Below are positions 1 through 8,300 of a stretch of DNA of 64,000 nucleotides, one piece after another (the first letter of the stretch is position 1; the number at the start of each line of letters is the position of its first letter). A model generated the notes under the pieces. It was given only the letters and a program-made list of their open reading frames with translations. It ran no database searches and was not told the DNA's origin. The position numbers were made by a program, and so were the translations under genes. The DNA is from G963701675 sp963701675 (GTDB lineage Bacteria; Planctomycetota; Planctomycetia; Gemmatales; Gemmataceae), in assembly GCA_963701675.1 (NCBI GenBank), contig OY969623.1, forward strand, positions 930,001 to 994,000, read 5' to 3'.

Positions 1-327
1 TGTCGCGACGTGATTAGCTTCAACGATTTCCTGCGCGGCGTGCTGCACGCCCAAGGGAAATCAAAACCGCTCATGCACGTGCCGATGTGGATCTGTTTTC
101 CGGCCGCACGCATGATGGGATGGGTGCTAAAAAACCCGCCAGTCACCGTGGATAACCTCGTTGGGCTCAAGCAAATGAAGGCGCCGGACATCGCGCCGGC
201 TGAGCGGGATCTCGGCTTCGCACCCTCGACGTTTGCCGATGGACTTGCACGAACGTTCCCGCCGGCAACAACCGAATCTACGACGCCGGTAACGGCCGCC
301 GCCAACGCGGAGCGAACGACTTCATGA
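1..327 (+). CDS. NAD(P)-dependent epimerase/reductase-like protein, C-terminal part (5' end outside window)
   Basis: The reading frame is open from the first base, so this is the C-terminal 108 residues of a longer protein. The pattern 'P..T.D.L.GL' followed by 'DLGFAPSTFADGLA' resembles the C-terminus of atypical short-chain dehydrogenases/epimerases (NDUFA9-like or sugar-epimerase-like), where the last helix positions the substrate. No Rossmann motif is visible because it would lie upstream. The TGA stop overlaps the ATG of the next gene (ATGA), suggesting translational coupling. The glycan and heptose genes downstream suggest a nucleotide-sugar substrate, but that is inference. The family call is moderate because the cofactor-binding half is missing. 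Confidence 0.55.
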   Translation, partial: CRDVISFNDFLRGVLHAQGKSKPLMHVPMWICFPAARMMGWVLKNPPVTVDNLVGLKQMKAPDIAPAERDLGFAPSTFADGLARTFPPATTESTTPVTAAANAERTTS

Positions 328-1373
328 ACTTCGCCGTTATTGGGCTTGGCAAGATCGGCATCATGCATCTGGCGATGGTACGCAACGTTCCGGGCGCCAA
401 GCTTGCGGCGTTGGTGGATCGCGTTCCAAAACTAGGCAAGCACGTGCAAAGCATGATGAGCGATCCGCCGCCGTTCTTCAGCTCAATTGACGAGGCGAGA
501 AAGAACGTAGAACTTAAAGGCGTCTTCGTTTGCACGCCGCAATTTGCCCATCGCGGCGTCGCCGAGGAATGCCTTGCGGCCGGCCTCGACGTGTTCGTCG
601 AGAAGCCGCTGGCCCACACATTGGAAGATGCCGCGTCCATGGTTGCCGCACATCGAAAACACCCGAACGCCGTCGTCGGTGTCGGCTTTATGAAGTCTCA
701 AGAAGGCCTTTATCAGGAAGTGAGCCGACTACTCAAAGCAAAGGTGATAGGTTCGCTCCGGACTTTTGATGCGAGTTGCTACTTGAGCCAGGTACTGTCG
801 CCGAAAACGAAAGGTTGGATCTATAACAAGCAGCTTTCCGGCGGCGGAATGATCATCAACTCCGCCTGTCATCTGCTCCATGCACTGCATCGTTGGTTTG
901 GGCCGGCCCGCTCCGTGAAAGCAACGTGTAAGTCCGTGCATTCAACCGAAGTGGACGACGATACCACGGCGGAGATTGAATACGCGGATGTTACCGGCCG
1001 GGTTCAGTCGTCCTGGAGCGTCCCCGGCTATGATGTGGAAACCAGCTCCATTCGAATTGAAGGCGAAGCCGGGACGCTTGCCATCGAGAACGACCGTGTT
1101 CTCCGCCTTGAACTGAATCGATCGATGGCTGGATTGGAGAAGGGAACCCATTCCTGGCCGCGGATCGAGTTTGAGCGGACTCGATTCAGCCTCAGTCCAG
1201 CATACGGCGGCGAGGGTTATTACCGCGAAGACGCCGACTTCGTTCAAGCATGTGCGGAGTGCCGGCCGGCTCAGGTTGGTTGGGACGAGGGGCTTGCTGT
1301 GCAAAAAGTGATCGACGCGATCTATCGTTCGCAGGGACAACGCATCGAGATTGCGGCGGAGGCTGCCGCATGA
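324..1373 (+). CDS. Gfo/Idh/MocA-family oxidoreductase
   Basis: This 349-residue protein has the typical two-domain layout of the family. The N-terminal Rossmann fold carries a dinucleotide-binding GLGKIG at residues 7-12, and the conserved EKPLA motif lies at 93-97. The C-terminal alpha/beta substrate domain includes a GGGMIIN.ACH segment near residue 170. Family members are NAD(P)-dependent and commonly act on sugars or nucleotide sugars at a C3 or C2 position. The start ATG overlaps the preceding stop and its own stop overlaps the next start, so it sits inside a tightly coupled operon ending in ADP-heptose genes. A sugar-nucleotide 3-dehydrogenase role is plausible but not demonstrated. 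Confidence 0.85.
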   Translation: MNFAVIGLGKIGIMHLAMVRNVPGAKLAALVDRVPKLGKHVQSMMSDPPPFFSSIDEARKNVELKGVFVCTPQFAHRGVAEECLAAGLDVFVEKPLAHTLEDAASMVAAHRKHPNAVVGVGFMKSQEGLYQEVSRLLKAKVIGSLRTFDASCYLSQVLSPKTKGWIYNKQLSGGGMIINSACHLLHALHRWFGPARSVKATCKSVHSTEVDDDTTAEIEYADVTGRVQSSWSVPGYDVETSSIRIEGEAGTLAIENDRVLRLELNRSMAGLEKGTHSWPRIEFERTRFSLSPAYGGEGYYREDADFVQACAECRPAQVGWDEGLAVQKVIDAIYRSQGQRIEIAAEAAA

Positions 1374-2233
1374 CGCCGCACCTTCCCGCCTGTCTCGTCG
1401 GCACAACTCGCGTAGCGGCGAGTGCGCGGCCCGCGTTTGGAGAATTCCTCGACGGCGCGTCCGGAGGGTTGCGCGGTACGCTCTTGACCGAGGGAAGTAC
1501 CTGGGTTTGGGAGACGCTGCGCCAGAGCGGCCGGAAGGATCATTGGGATGTCTGGGCGATCGTTCCCCATGTCGCTGGGTATGTCCGCGAGGTGACGGAT
1601 TACGGAATGTTCGGCGCCGGTTGGCGCCGCTTGCGTCGAATCAATCCGCTTTCAGGCGGCCGCCTGTTTGTCCAGGGAATGCTAAATGCCCCGGGCGTGT
1701 TGCGGAAGGATTTTCCCACGCTCCTTACGTTGCTTCTCGAACTAGAAATGGCGAATTTCCGAAAGGCCCGTCCCGCGGTTGTGTTTCTTCACCCGCAGAT
1801 GACAGACTTGCTCTTGGCAATGGATAACGGACCCGCACTGAAACGGGCCATCGAGCGCATCCAGAAGGGATTTGGAGCGGAAGCGGGCTTGTCAACCTAT
1901 AACGCCGGCACACTGTTGCCCCGCTTAGAGGCGTGGGGTGTTAATGTGCCATACCTGTTAACGGCGATACACCCGCGCGGATTCGGAATGCGGCCCGACC
2001 GCGAAAGCTGCGAACGCTCGTTCCGGGCATTTAAGGGCAAGATTCTGGCTACGTGTGAGACGCCCCTCGACAACGGTATCGCAACCTACTGGAAAGAGCG
2101 CGGAGTTGCCGCCGCCGTGTATGAGGCGTTGGAACCAAACATCACCGAATGGCGATCCTGGTTAGGGTGGCGATCGCCAGGCACAGGGCCGACGTTGCAA
2201 CCGAAGACGCAAAGTTTCGGCGCCAAGCCCTAG
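1370..2233 (+). CDS. Conserved hypothetical protein of the glycan operon, TIM-barrel-like
   Basis: I do not recognise this 287-residue protein. The start chosen is the ATG at 1370, which overlaps the upstream TGA in the same ATGA arrangement as its neighbours; a longer open frame from 1250 would run through the oxidoreductase. Alternating hydrophobic strands and helices (AIVPHVAGY, AVVFLHPQMTD, a long strand before AIHPRGFGM, then ILATCETP) look like a beta/alpha barrel, and the conserved-looking His, Asp and Cys residues cluster at strand ends. There is no signal peptide or membrane segment, so it is probably cytosolic. Coupling to sugar-modifying genes suggests a small-molecule enzyme. Confidence 0.6.
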   Translation: MTPHLPACLVGTTRVAASARPAFGEFLDGASGGLRGTLLTEGSTWVWETLRQSGRKDHWDVWAIVPHVAGYVREVTDYGMFGAGWRRLRRINPLSGGRLFVQGMLNAPGVLRKDFPTLLTLLLELEMANFRKARPAVVFLHPQMTDLLLAMDNGPALKRAIERIQKGFGAEAGLSTYNAGTLLPRLEAWGVNVPYLLTAIHPRGFGMRPDRESCERSFRAFKGKILATCETPLDNGIATYWKERGVAAAVYEALEPNITEWRSWLGWRSPGTGPTLQPKTQSFGAKP

Positions 2234-2249
2234 CACTCCCGGAGACCGA

Positions 2250-3335
2250 ATGGGTCCGACGGAACCGAACAGTCAACGTGCGGATGGTCGCAACGACGAA
2301 CCGCTTCCTGTCTCCCGAAAGAAATGGGTGCTGCTTGGGCTCGGCATCATTCTTAGCGTAGCCTTGCCGATTCTCGTTTTCCGCGGCGTCAGACTCGCCG
2401 AGAGCTGGCAACTAGTAATGGCATGCCGCTGGCCGCCGCTTGCGTTGGCCGGTGCATTCTTTCTCGGAACACTGGCGATTCGTTCATGGCGCTGGCAGTG
2501 GATGCTGGCGGCACACCAACCGGTCGCGTATCGGCCATGTCTGTCAGCCACATGTGTGAGCTTCCTCGCCAACAACATATTGCCGTTCCGATTAAGCGAT
2601 CTGGTGCGAGTCGGAGCGATTCGTCAATTGGCAGGCGTAAGCGCCGCCCGAAGTTTGGGTACCGTCGCCGTGGAGCGCGTTCTCGACATTCTGACGCTCG
2701 TGGTGTTTCTTGGCGGGTACCTCTTGCTGGCCGCGGGTGAAGAAGGCAAAACGGAGTTGGCTGCATGGGGCGGACTTGCCGTCGCCGGCGGAATGTGCCT
2801 GGTGGCCGTATTGTTCGTCGGCTACCGCTGGCGGACTTGGTTCGCCGGAGTGGCGGGCAACATCGCCGGGCGTGGCGGTCCGATGCTTGGCAAACGTGTC
2901 CGCATCCTGGTCGAACGCGTGTTGGAAGGATTCCAGGTGTTTTCTTCGCCGGGACAGACACTGGTGTTGCTGCTGTTGTCCGCTGGGTTGTGGGGGTCGG
3001 CGGTCGCGCAGTACTATTGTGTAGGCCAATCGCTCGGCCTCACTCTTGAGGCGCCGGAGTACATCGTCGTGTTGTTTGCCACGGCGATCGGCGCAATTAT
3101 TCCCGCAGCGCCGGGGGCACTGGGAACATTTGAGAGTTTTGCATCGGGCGGATTGTATTTGGTCGGAGTAACGAGCAAAGAGAACCAGTTGGCCTACGCG
3201 GCCGTGTTGCACTTGCTGGAATGGATATTGATGAACGTCACCGGATTATACTTCCTACTTTCGGATCGGCTGTCATTGACTACCGCAGCGGCAAGAGGTG
3301 AGAGGGATGCGACGGAGACCGTTGCCGCCGGTTGA
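2250..3335 (+). CDS. Lysylphosphatidylglycerol synthase/UPF0104-family integral membrane protein
   Basis: This 361-residue protein has a hydrophilic N-terminal 25 residues and then about seven to eight hydrophobic segments. It contains the family pattern 'R..RW..ML....P......L.......NN.LPFR.SD..R' and the following 'R.LGTVAVERVLDI', both typical of UPF0104/AglD/YbhN proteins (the flippase-like domain of MprF). Members are proposed to move lipid-linked substrates across the inner membrane. Only the membrane domain is present; there is no LPG synthase catalytic domain. The gene lies 16 bases after the preceding one and overlaps the next, so it is co-transcribed. A role in exporting a lipid-linked glycan fits the context but is inference. 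Confidence 0.8.
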   Translation: MGPTEPNSQRADGRNDEPLPVSRKKWVLLGLGIILSVALPILVFRGVRLAESWQLVMACRWPPLALAGAFFLGTLAIRSWRWQWMLAAHQPVAYRPCLSATCVSFLANNILPFRLSDLVRVGAIRQLAGVSAARSLGTVAVERVLDILTLVVFLGGYLLLAAGEEGKTELAAWGGLAVAGGMCLVAVLFVGYRWRTWFAGVAGNIAGRGGPMLGKRVRILVERVLEGFQVFSSPGQTLVLLLLSAGLWGSAVAQYYCVGQSLGLTLEAPEYIVVLFATAIGAIIPAAPGALGTFESFASGGLYLVGVTSKENQLAYAAVLHLLEWILMNVTGLYFLLSDRLSLTTAAARGERDATETVAAG

Positions 3336-4281
3336 TCTGGCGCGGCTCACGACACACAGCCTGCACGACCGGCCGAGCAAAGTTCAAGCTGCCGATCTCG
3401 GACGTCCGCTGGGCCCCTCGGCGTCCGTGGCCGATTTGGTTGACTCACTTCCCGATCAATTGGCGGGAAGATTACTGCGCCGCTGGCGCGACGTGATTTG
3501 TGATGCCGTTGCCTCCGATCATGCCGTTGCGGCGGCCATCGGCGGCCACGTCATCAAAACCGGTTGTGCACCGTACCTCATCGACTGGATTAAACGCGGC
3601 GTGTTGACTGCCATCGCCATGAATGGCTCAGCCGCTATTCACGACGTTGAGCTTTGTCTCGCCGGGCGGACTAGTGAGGATGTGGAATCGCGCCTTCCGG
3701 ACGGCAGCTTTGGGATGACACGGGAGACGGCGGAGATCTTCGCGCGCGCGGCCGAGACCGCCGTCAGTTCAGGTTCGGGACTCGGCAAGGCGCTGGGCGA
3801 TTGCCTTCGCGGAGCTAAGTGTGCAAACCCGGATGCGAGTCTCGTGCGTGCGGCGGCCGAGGCCGGGATTCCGTGCACCATCCACGTCGCCCTCGGCACC
3901 GATATCGTTCACATGCATGATTGTGCTTCGGGGTCAAAGACGGGGGAGGCAACCCTGCAAGATTTTCGTTTACTCTGTCGGGTGGTTGCGGATCTCAAGG
4001 GCGGCGTGTGGATGAATTTAGGAAGCGCCGTCGTGATGCCAGAAGTATTCCTGAAGGCCATCAGCATTGCCCGAAACCTGGGTTTCGATTTGGCTGGAAT
4101 GACCACCATCGATTTGGACATGATCCGCCAATACCGCGCGCGGGTGAACGTGCTGGAACGTCATCATTGCGGCGGCTTCTCGATTACCGGACATCATGAG
4201 ATCATCTTGCCGCTCATGCACGCCGCGGTGATTGGCGCCTCGACGGGGAGCGCCACTCATGAAGCCCGCGGGCGTGACTAA
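3307..4281 (+). CDS. Deoxyhypusine-synthase-like protein in the heptose operon
   Basis: The protein is 324 residues long and rich in small residues. The segment 'GGHVIKTG...LI..GV.TAIAMNGSAAIHD.E' and later 'IPCTIHVALGTDIVHMH' and 'NLGSAVVMPEVFLKA' resemble the NAD-binding Rossmann-like fold of deoxyhypusine synthase. Bacteria lack the eIF5A substrate, so the true reaction is unknown; bacterial relatives can make homospermidine or act on unidentified substrates. ATG 3307 follows a purine-rich GAGGTGAGAGG stretch, and an upstream GTG at 3298 is also possible. The start overlaps the previous gene by about 29 bases and the end overlaps rfaE2 by 23. Position suggests a role in heptose or LPS metabolism. 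Confidence 0.6.
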   Translation: MRRRPLPPVDLARLTTHSLHDRPSKVQAADLGRPLGPSASVADLVDSLPDQLAGRLLRRWRDVICDAVASDHAVAAAIGGHVIKTGCAPYLIDWIKRGVLTAIAMNGSAAIHDVELCLAGRTSEDVESRLPDGSFGMTRETAEIFARAAETAVSSGSGLGKALGDCLRGAKCANPDASLVRAAAEAGIPCTIHVALGTDIVHMHDCASGSKTGEATLQDFRLLCRVVADLKGGVWMNLGSAVVMPEVFLKAISIARNLGFDLAGMTTIDLDMIRQYRARVNVLERHHCGGFSITGHHEIILPLMHAAVIGASTGSATHEARGRD

Positions 4282-4759
4282 AGTCGTCGACTGGAAGGCG
4301 TTGCAGTCCACACGGTTTGATGCAAAGACTGCAGGAAAAACCGTTGTTTGGACTAACGGCTGTTTCGACCTATTGCATGTCGGGCACGTTCGGAACTTGC
4401 AGGCGGCTCGAAAGTTAGGAGACATCCTTGTCGTAGGCCTAAACAGCGATGCGTCTGTCCAGAAACTAAAAGGAGAGAATCGACCGATCGTTCCTGCCGA
4501 ACAACGCGCGGAAGTTCTAGCGGCACTTGAATGCGTGGATTTCGTAGTCGTTTTTGACGAATCAACGGCCGAGCTTTCGATTTCGCGCTTGCGGCCGGAC
4601 ATCTATTGCAAGGGTGCCGACTACGCTCCACCCCACGGCAAACCGGTTCCTGAAGCCGCACTCGTCGAATCATACGGCGGTCGTATCGCCTACTTGCCGC
4701 TCGTACCCAATACCTCGACAACCGACATCGTGCAGCGGATTCGCGAGCACGGAGCATGA
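4259..4759 (+). CDS. rfaE2: D-glycero-beta-D-manno-heptose 1-phosphate adenylyltransferase
   Basis: The 166-residue protein contains the nucleotidyltransferase signature TNGCFDLLHVGH, with the HxGH motif at residues 40-43, then the GLNSDASV segment and a C-terminal PNTSTTDIVQRI. It transfers AMP from ATP to heptose 1-phosphate to give ADP-heptose, the adenylylation step of ADP-L-glycero-beta-D-manno-heptose synthesis. It corresponds to the C-terminal domain of the bifunctional HldE/RfaE; here the kinase is a separate gene downstream (rfaE1). ATG 4259 is preferred because GGGGAG lies 8 bases upstream; the frame stays open to 4232. The stop overlaps gmhB. Confidence 0.93.
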   Translation: MKPAGVTKVVDWKALQSTRFDAKTAGKTVVWTNGCFDLLHVGHVRNLQAARKLGDILVVGLNSDASVQKLKGENRPIVPAEQRAEVLAALECVDFVVVFDESTAELSISRLRPDIYCKGADYAPPHGKPVPEAALVESYGGRIAYLPLVPNTSTTDIVQRIREHGA

Positions 4760-5313
4760 TGATGACGCGGGCAATCTTTCTCGACCGAGACGGAACGATC
4801 ATGGAAGACGTCGGTTATCCGCGGCATCCAGATCAAGTCACGCTTCTGCATGGCGCAACGGATGCACTGAAACGGCTGCAACAAAAAGGCTATTTGCTTG
4901 TTGTCATTAGCAATCAATCCGGGATCGGGCGCGGCTGGGTTAGCCAGATGGAAGCGGACAGCGTCCATGAACGTTTCATTGAACTACTGGCAAAGAAAGA
5001 TGTTCAGATCCGCAAGGCATATTATTGTCCGCATGCTCCTGACGCCGGCTGCGGTTGCCGTAAGCCCGCCATCGGGTTGTTCCAACAGGCGAAGGACGAA
5101 CTTGGATTCGAACTGTCGCGGTGCGTAATGATTGGCGATAAGTCCAGCGATGTGGAAGCCGGCAGACAAGCGGGTTGCCGCACTATACTTTTTGCCAAGG
5201 AGCCCCTAACGACCGAAACAACGACCGAAACAATGGTGAAGGCACACCTGATCGCAACCACGTGGGACCAAGCCGCGGAGTGGGTTCTTCGTGAGGATTC
5301 TCCGACAACATGA
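4756..5313 (+). CDS. gmhB: D-glycero-beta-D-manno-heptose-1,7-bisphosphate 7-phosphatase
   Basis: This 185-residue HAD phosphatase shows the catalytic DRDGT near residues 10-14, the SNQSG motif at 52-56, a zinc-binding Cys/His cluster (C91, H93, C99, C101) typical of GmhB/HisB-type histidinol-phosphatase-like enzymes, and GDKSSD for Mg2+ binding. It removes the C7 phosphate of heptose 1,7-bisphosphate between the RfaE1 kinase and RfaE2 adenylyltransferase steps. The frame begins with three consecutive ATG codons (4756, 4759, 4762); the first overlaps the rfaE2 stop. The stop overlaps the rfaE1 start. Confidence 0.93.
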   Translation: MMMTRAIFLDRDGTIMEDVGYPRHPDQVTLLHGATDALKRLQQKGYLLVVISNQSGIGRGWVSQMEADSVHERFIELLAKKDVQIRKAYYCPHAPDAGCGCRKPAIGLFQQAKDELGFELSRCVMIGDKSSDVEAGRQAGCRTILFAKEPLTTETTTETMVKAHLIATTWDQAAEWVLREDSPTT

Positions 5314-6308
5314 CGGAAATGCGAATTAGCGAATTGCTTGACCGAATCCCCGGACAACGGGTCCTCATCGTCGGCGACGTGATGCTGGATGAGTACATTT
5401 GGGGCGAAGTGCGGCGCATCTCGCCGGAAGCGCCGGTTCCCATCGTCGAGATGCAGCGGCGGACCTATGTGCCCGGAGGAGCAGCGAATACAGCGGCGAA
5501 CGTCGTGAGTCTTGGCGGTGATGCCCACCTTTGCGGAATCGTCGGCCTCGACCTGCATGCCGAGTGCTTGACTTCGGCGCTGCGACATTCCGGCGTCAAT
5601 GCGGATGGAATTCTCGCATGTACGGGACGCCAGACTACGACCAAGACCCGCATCATCGCCCACAACCAGCAAGTCGTTCGGCTCGACGCCGAGGTTCGCA
5701 CGGCAACAGCCGCCGGCGACGAGGACCGCGTCGTTGCCTGGCTGGAAGGGGAAGTGCCCAACGCCGGCGCTTGCGTCATTTCCGATTATGCGAAGGGAGT
5801 CGTTTCTCAGCGCCTTGCGGAACACCTGATTCGACTCGCCGGACAACACCAAACGCCTATTGTCGTCGATCCGAAGGGCGCCGATTACACCAAGTACCGC
5901 GGCGCGACGGTGGTCAAGCCGAACATCCATGAGGCCGAGCGCGTAACGAAACAGGAAATCACGAACGAAAGCAGCTTGATGGACATCGGGCACAAGCTCG
6001 CGGCGCTCTTGGAAGGCTCAGCCGTGCTTCTTACCCGCGGTGCCCATGGAATGTCCTTGTTTCGAACGGGGAACGCACCGGTGCATATTCCGACCGTGGC
6101 TCACAACGTTTTCGATGTAACCGGCGCCGGCGACACTGTAGTGGGAACGCTGGCAGTCGCATTGGCCGCCGGCGCCACACTCGAACAAGCGACGCACCTG
6201 GCGAACTGGGCCGCAGGCATTGTCGTCGGAAAGGTTGGAACCGCGACGGTGAGCCTGGCCGAACTTCGTGAATCAGCCGCCACCTTCTCAAATACCGCCA
6301 AGACCTAG
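5310..6308 (+). CDS. rfaE1: D-glycero-beta-D-manno-heptose-7-phosphate kinase
   Basis: The 332-residue PfkB/ribokinase-family protein starts with the family pattern VGDVMLDEYIWGEVRRISPE, carries the glycine-rich PGGAANTAANV motif, and has the anion-hole/catalytic signature DVTGAGDTVVG about 60 residues before the end. It phosphorylates heptose 7-phosphate at C1 and matches the N-terminal domain of HldE. The ATG overlaps the gmhB stop. Its TAG overlaps, on the opposite strand, the TAG of pdxJ (6305-6307), so the two genes converge with shared bases and no room for a separate terminator. With gmhB and rfaE2 it supplies most of the ADP-heptose pathway; an isomerase (gmhA) is not visible here. 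Confidence 0.93.
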   Translation: MTEMRISELLDRIPGQRVLIVGDVMLDEYIWGEVRRISPEAPVPIVEMQRRTYVPGGAANTAANVVSLGGDAHLCGIVGLDLHAECLTSALRHSGVNADGILACTGRQTTTKTRIIAHNQQVVRLDAEVRTATAAGDEDRVVAWLEGEVPNAGACVISDYAKGVVSQRLAEHLIRLAGQHQTPIVVDPKGADYTKYRGATVVKPNIHEAERVTKQEITNESSLMDIGHKLAALLEGSAVLLTRGAHGMSLFRTGNAPVHIPTVAHNVFDVTGAGDTVVGTLAVALAAGATLEQATHLANWAAGIVVGKVGTATVSLAELRESAATFSNTAKT

Positions 6309-7039
6309 CCGGATGTCGCGGTCGCAAGCCGGATGGCTTCTTTCATTTCTCGCACAGCACGATCCATGCCTACCAGGACTGCGCGGGAAACGATGCTGTG
6401 TCCGATGTTGAGTTCCTCGACGCCCTGGATTCGACTGACCGCTTGCACATTGTGATAATTGAGGCCGTGTCCCATGTGCACGGCTAACCCGTGCTGCTTG
6501 GCGCCGGCTGTTGCCTCGATAAGGTGCGTCAATTCTCGGAGACGATCCGACTCGGTTCGCGCTTCTGAATACCGGGCCGTTTGGAGTTCCACTGCTTTGG
6601 CCCCAAGCTTGGCAGCCGTTTCCACTTGTCGCATGTCGGGGTCGATGAATAACGACACGTCGATGCCGGCGGACTTCAGCTTGTCGATCGCGCGGAACAC
6701 CGGCTCTCTGTTTTTGACGACATCGAGGCCGCCTTCGGTCGTAATTTCCTCGCGGCGCTCCGGAACCAGAGTAGCTTCGTCCGGTTTCACCTTGCCTGCG
6801 ATGTCGACGATCTCCGTCACGGCGGCCAGTTCCAAGTTCAAGCGTTGCGTGACCACTTGGCGCAACAAGTAAACGTCTCGGTCTTGGATGTGACGTCGAT
6901 CTTCGCGCAAATGAATCGTGATTCCATCGGCGCCGCCTGAAAGCGCGAGCACCGCCGCCGCAACGGGCTCCGGTTCGGTGGCCCGTCGGGCTTGGCGTAC
7001 GGTCGCCACGTGATCAATATTTACACCTAGACGGATCAT
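6305..7039 (-). CDS. pdxJ: Pyridoxine 5'-phosphate synthase
   Basis: The 244-residue TIM-barrel enzyme begins MIRLGVNIDHVATVRQARR and shows the family motifs ITIHLREDRRHI, NLELA, PDMRQVETAAKLGA, VELQTARYSEA and GHGLNYHN, with the catalytic Glu/His residues in place. It condenses 1-deoxyxylulose 5-phosphate with 3-amino-2-oxopropyl phosphate to pyridoxine 5'-phosphate in the DXP-dependent vitamin B6 pathway. Start 7039 is the universally conserved N-terminus; the frame continues upstream to 7228 but that part overlaps the next gene. It starts 8 bases after the membrane-protein gene on the same strand and is probably co-transcribed with it. Confidence 0.95.
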   Translation of the reverse strand: MIRLGVNIDHVATVRQARRATEPEPVAAAVLALSGGADGITIHLREDRRHIQDRDVYLLRQVVTQRLNLELAAVTEIVDIAGKVKPDEATLVPERREEITTEGGLDVVKNREPVFRAIDKLKSAGIDVSLFIDPDMRQVETAAKLGAKAVELQTARYSEARTESDRLRELTHLIEATAGAKQHGLAVHMGHGLNYHNVQAVSRIQGVEELNIGHSIVSRAVLVGMDRAVREMKEAIRLATATSG

Positions 7040-7047
7040 TTTTCGAC

Positions 7048-7575
7048 TCAGTCGTGGATGGTCGCGCGATAGCGACGCGCCTCGCGGGTCAGCACTTTGA
7101 AAAGCACGAATAGGAGCGCCACGTCGACGATCATATTGATCAGCGTTCCGAGAATCGGAATGGGGAGTCGAACGTACCAAGAGGTGGCGACGACCACGCC
7201 CACCGCAACGGTGATCAAACCCACCCAACGGCTGGTACGATAGCGATGATCGAAGAACATCCGCAAGATCGCTCTCGCGTCCTGAAATATGTCGAGCAAG
7301 AGCCAGGTGTGCGTCCCATTTGAAGGCGGTTCAAGATGCGAAAGGGCGGGGCGCGCGCTGGGAACCATCGGACGACGCATCTCGACGGTGACTTTACTCG
7401 CACTGTCGCCTGGCGAAGGAAGCGAACGGCGAACTCGGTCGGCGACGCGTTCCACGACGCGGTCTTCCAGCTGACGCGTATCTTGAACGGCTGCCACCGC
7501 GTCCTCGAGGCGATGGACACGCTGTTCCAAGGCGTCGACGCGACCGTTGCCCAGGTTGGTATGGCCTTGGCTCAT
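7048..7575 (-). CDS. Hypothetical membrane protein with N-terminal coiled coil
   Basis: I do not recognise a named family. The 175 residues split into a charged N-terminal coiled-coil region (about 8-50, heptad-like LEQRVHRLEDAVAAV), a Pro/Ser linker, an amphipathic stretch (LLLDIFQDARAILRMFFDHRYR), and two hydrophobic segments near residues 118-136 and 138-160, ending in a basic tail. It looks like an inner-membrane protein with a cytosolic coiled-coil domain. It lies directly upstream of pdxJ with an 8-base gap. The function is unknown; linkage to B6 synthesis may be only operonic. Confidence 0.7.
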   Translation of the reverse strand: MSQGHTNLGNGRVDALEQRVHRLEDAVAAVQDTRQLEDRVVERVADRVRRSLPSPGDSASKVTVEMRRPMVPSARPALSHLEPPSNGTHTWLLLDIFQDARAILRMFFDHRYRTSRWVGLITVAVGVVVATSWYVRLPIPILGTLINMIVDVALLFVLFKVLTREARRYRATIHD

Positions 7576-7690
7576 CGTTAGTTTTGGTACGCTTGTTCAG
7601 GAGATCGACGAAGCTACCGCGATTTTCAGCTTAACGGGACTGTCGCAACATGACTAGATGAGTGCACGGGCGCGATGGGTGGTAAGGCGC

Positions 7691-7744
7691 AGAAAGCGGC
7701 AGCACGGCCCCCAGATCGGCCGCGGCTGCCGCTTCCTTCCTTGG
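7691..7744 (-). terminator. Probable intrinsic terminator of the HU-like gene
   Basis: On the minus strand, 15 bases after the HU-like stop, a GC-rich hairpin has perfect 10-bp outer arms (AAGCGGCAGC / GCTGCCGCTT at 7735-7744 and 7694-7703) and an inner GGCC pairing, followed by a short TTTCT run. The T run is weak, so strength is uncertain. Confidence 0.55.
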
Positions 7745-7758
7745 GTAGAAATCGAGCG

Positions 7759-8073
7759 TTACTTGACGGTGTCTTTGAGGCTCTTGAGCGCCTGGGCCTT
7801 GACCACGTTGCGAGCAGGCTTCGCCTTCACGGTCATCATCTCGCCCGGCTTAAACGGATTCGCCATCGTTCGGGCCTTCGTGGCGGGTTTTGTGATGCGC
7901 TTGATCTTCAGCAGCCCGGGCAACGTGAAGATGCCGGGACCCTTCTTGCCGAGATCGACCTTCACCATGTTAATGAGTTCGTCGACGACCGACGAGATTT
8001 GCTTGCGTGTCAGGCCGGTCTTTTGTGCCAACACCTGATACATTTCCGACTTCGTTCGTCCTTTTGCCGCCAT
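7759..8073 (-). CDS. HU-family DNA-binding protein
   Basis: The 104-residue basic protein has the HU/IHF fold pattern: an N-terminal helix pair (TKSEMYQVLAQKTGLTRKQISSVVDEL), the strand LGKKGPGIFTLPGLLKIKR, a beta-arm segment (KPFKPGEMMTVKAKPARNVVKA) and a C-terminal helix. It likely bends and compacts chromosomal DNA. The N-terminus MAAKGRTKSEM and the length fit planctomycetal HU homologues. A GGAGG ribosome site lies upstream of ATG 8073. A possible promoter is discussed with the 8074-8274 region. It is oriented away from the insertion sequence that begins 200 bases upstream. Confidence 0.85.
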   Translation of the reverse strand: MAAKGRTKSEMYQVLAQKTGLTRKQISSVVDELINMVKVDLGKKGPGIFTLPGLLKIKRITKPATKARTMANPFKPGEMMTVKAKPARNVVKAQALKSLKDTVK

Positions 8074-8274
8074 TAGCGCATCCTCCGTTAGCTAAACCAA
8101 AAGAGCCACAGTACGGGAGAAGGTTAGAGAGGATGGGGTCAATTGTCAACGAGAATTGCCGGAAAAAACAGGTTTTTCTAACCATCCTGGGTATGAACAA
8201 CCCGACCATTCAGCTGCGTATACGGCCGCCAGAACCGTGACGGCAAACACGCTATCATTTTGGCAATTATTTTT
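8074..8274. promoter_or_regulatory. HU upstream region with candidate promoter, up to the IS boundary
   Basis: On the minus strand a perfect TTGACA (8144-8149) is separated by 17 bases from TAACCT (8121-8126, 3/6 match to the -10 consensus), in front of the HU-like gene. The SD GGAGG lies close to the start codon. The last 8 bases of this stretch (8267-8274, TTATTTTT) are the left copy of the IS target duplication. No gene is visible here. Confidence 0.45.
8267..8274. repeat. Left target-site duplication of the IS1595-type element
   Basis: TTATTTTT, identical to 10326-10333 and directly abutting the left inverted repeat. Confidence 0.88.
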
Positions 8275-8300
8275 CGGAACTTTATATTTGACCAAACCCA
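8275..8300 (+). repeat. Left terminal inverted repeat (with inward -35 box)
   Basis: It reads CGGAACTTTATA then TTTGACCAAACCCA. It matches the right end (10301-10325, minus) with one T/C change and one extra C. TTGACC at 8288-8293 sits inside it and is followed after 17 bases by TGTAAC (8311-8316), a candidate inward promoter for the 8488 gene. Confidence 0.88.
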
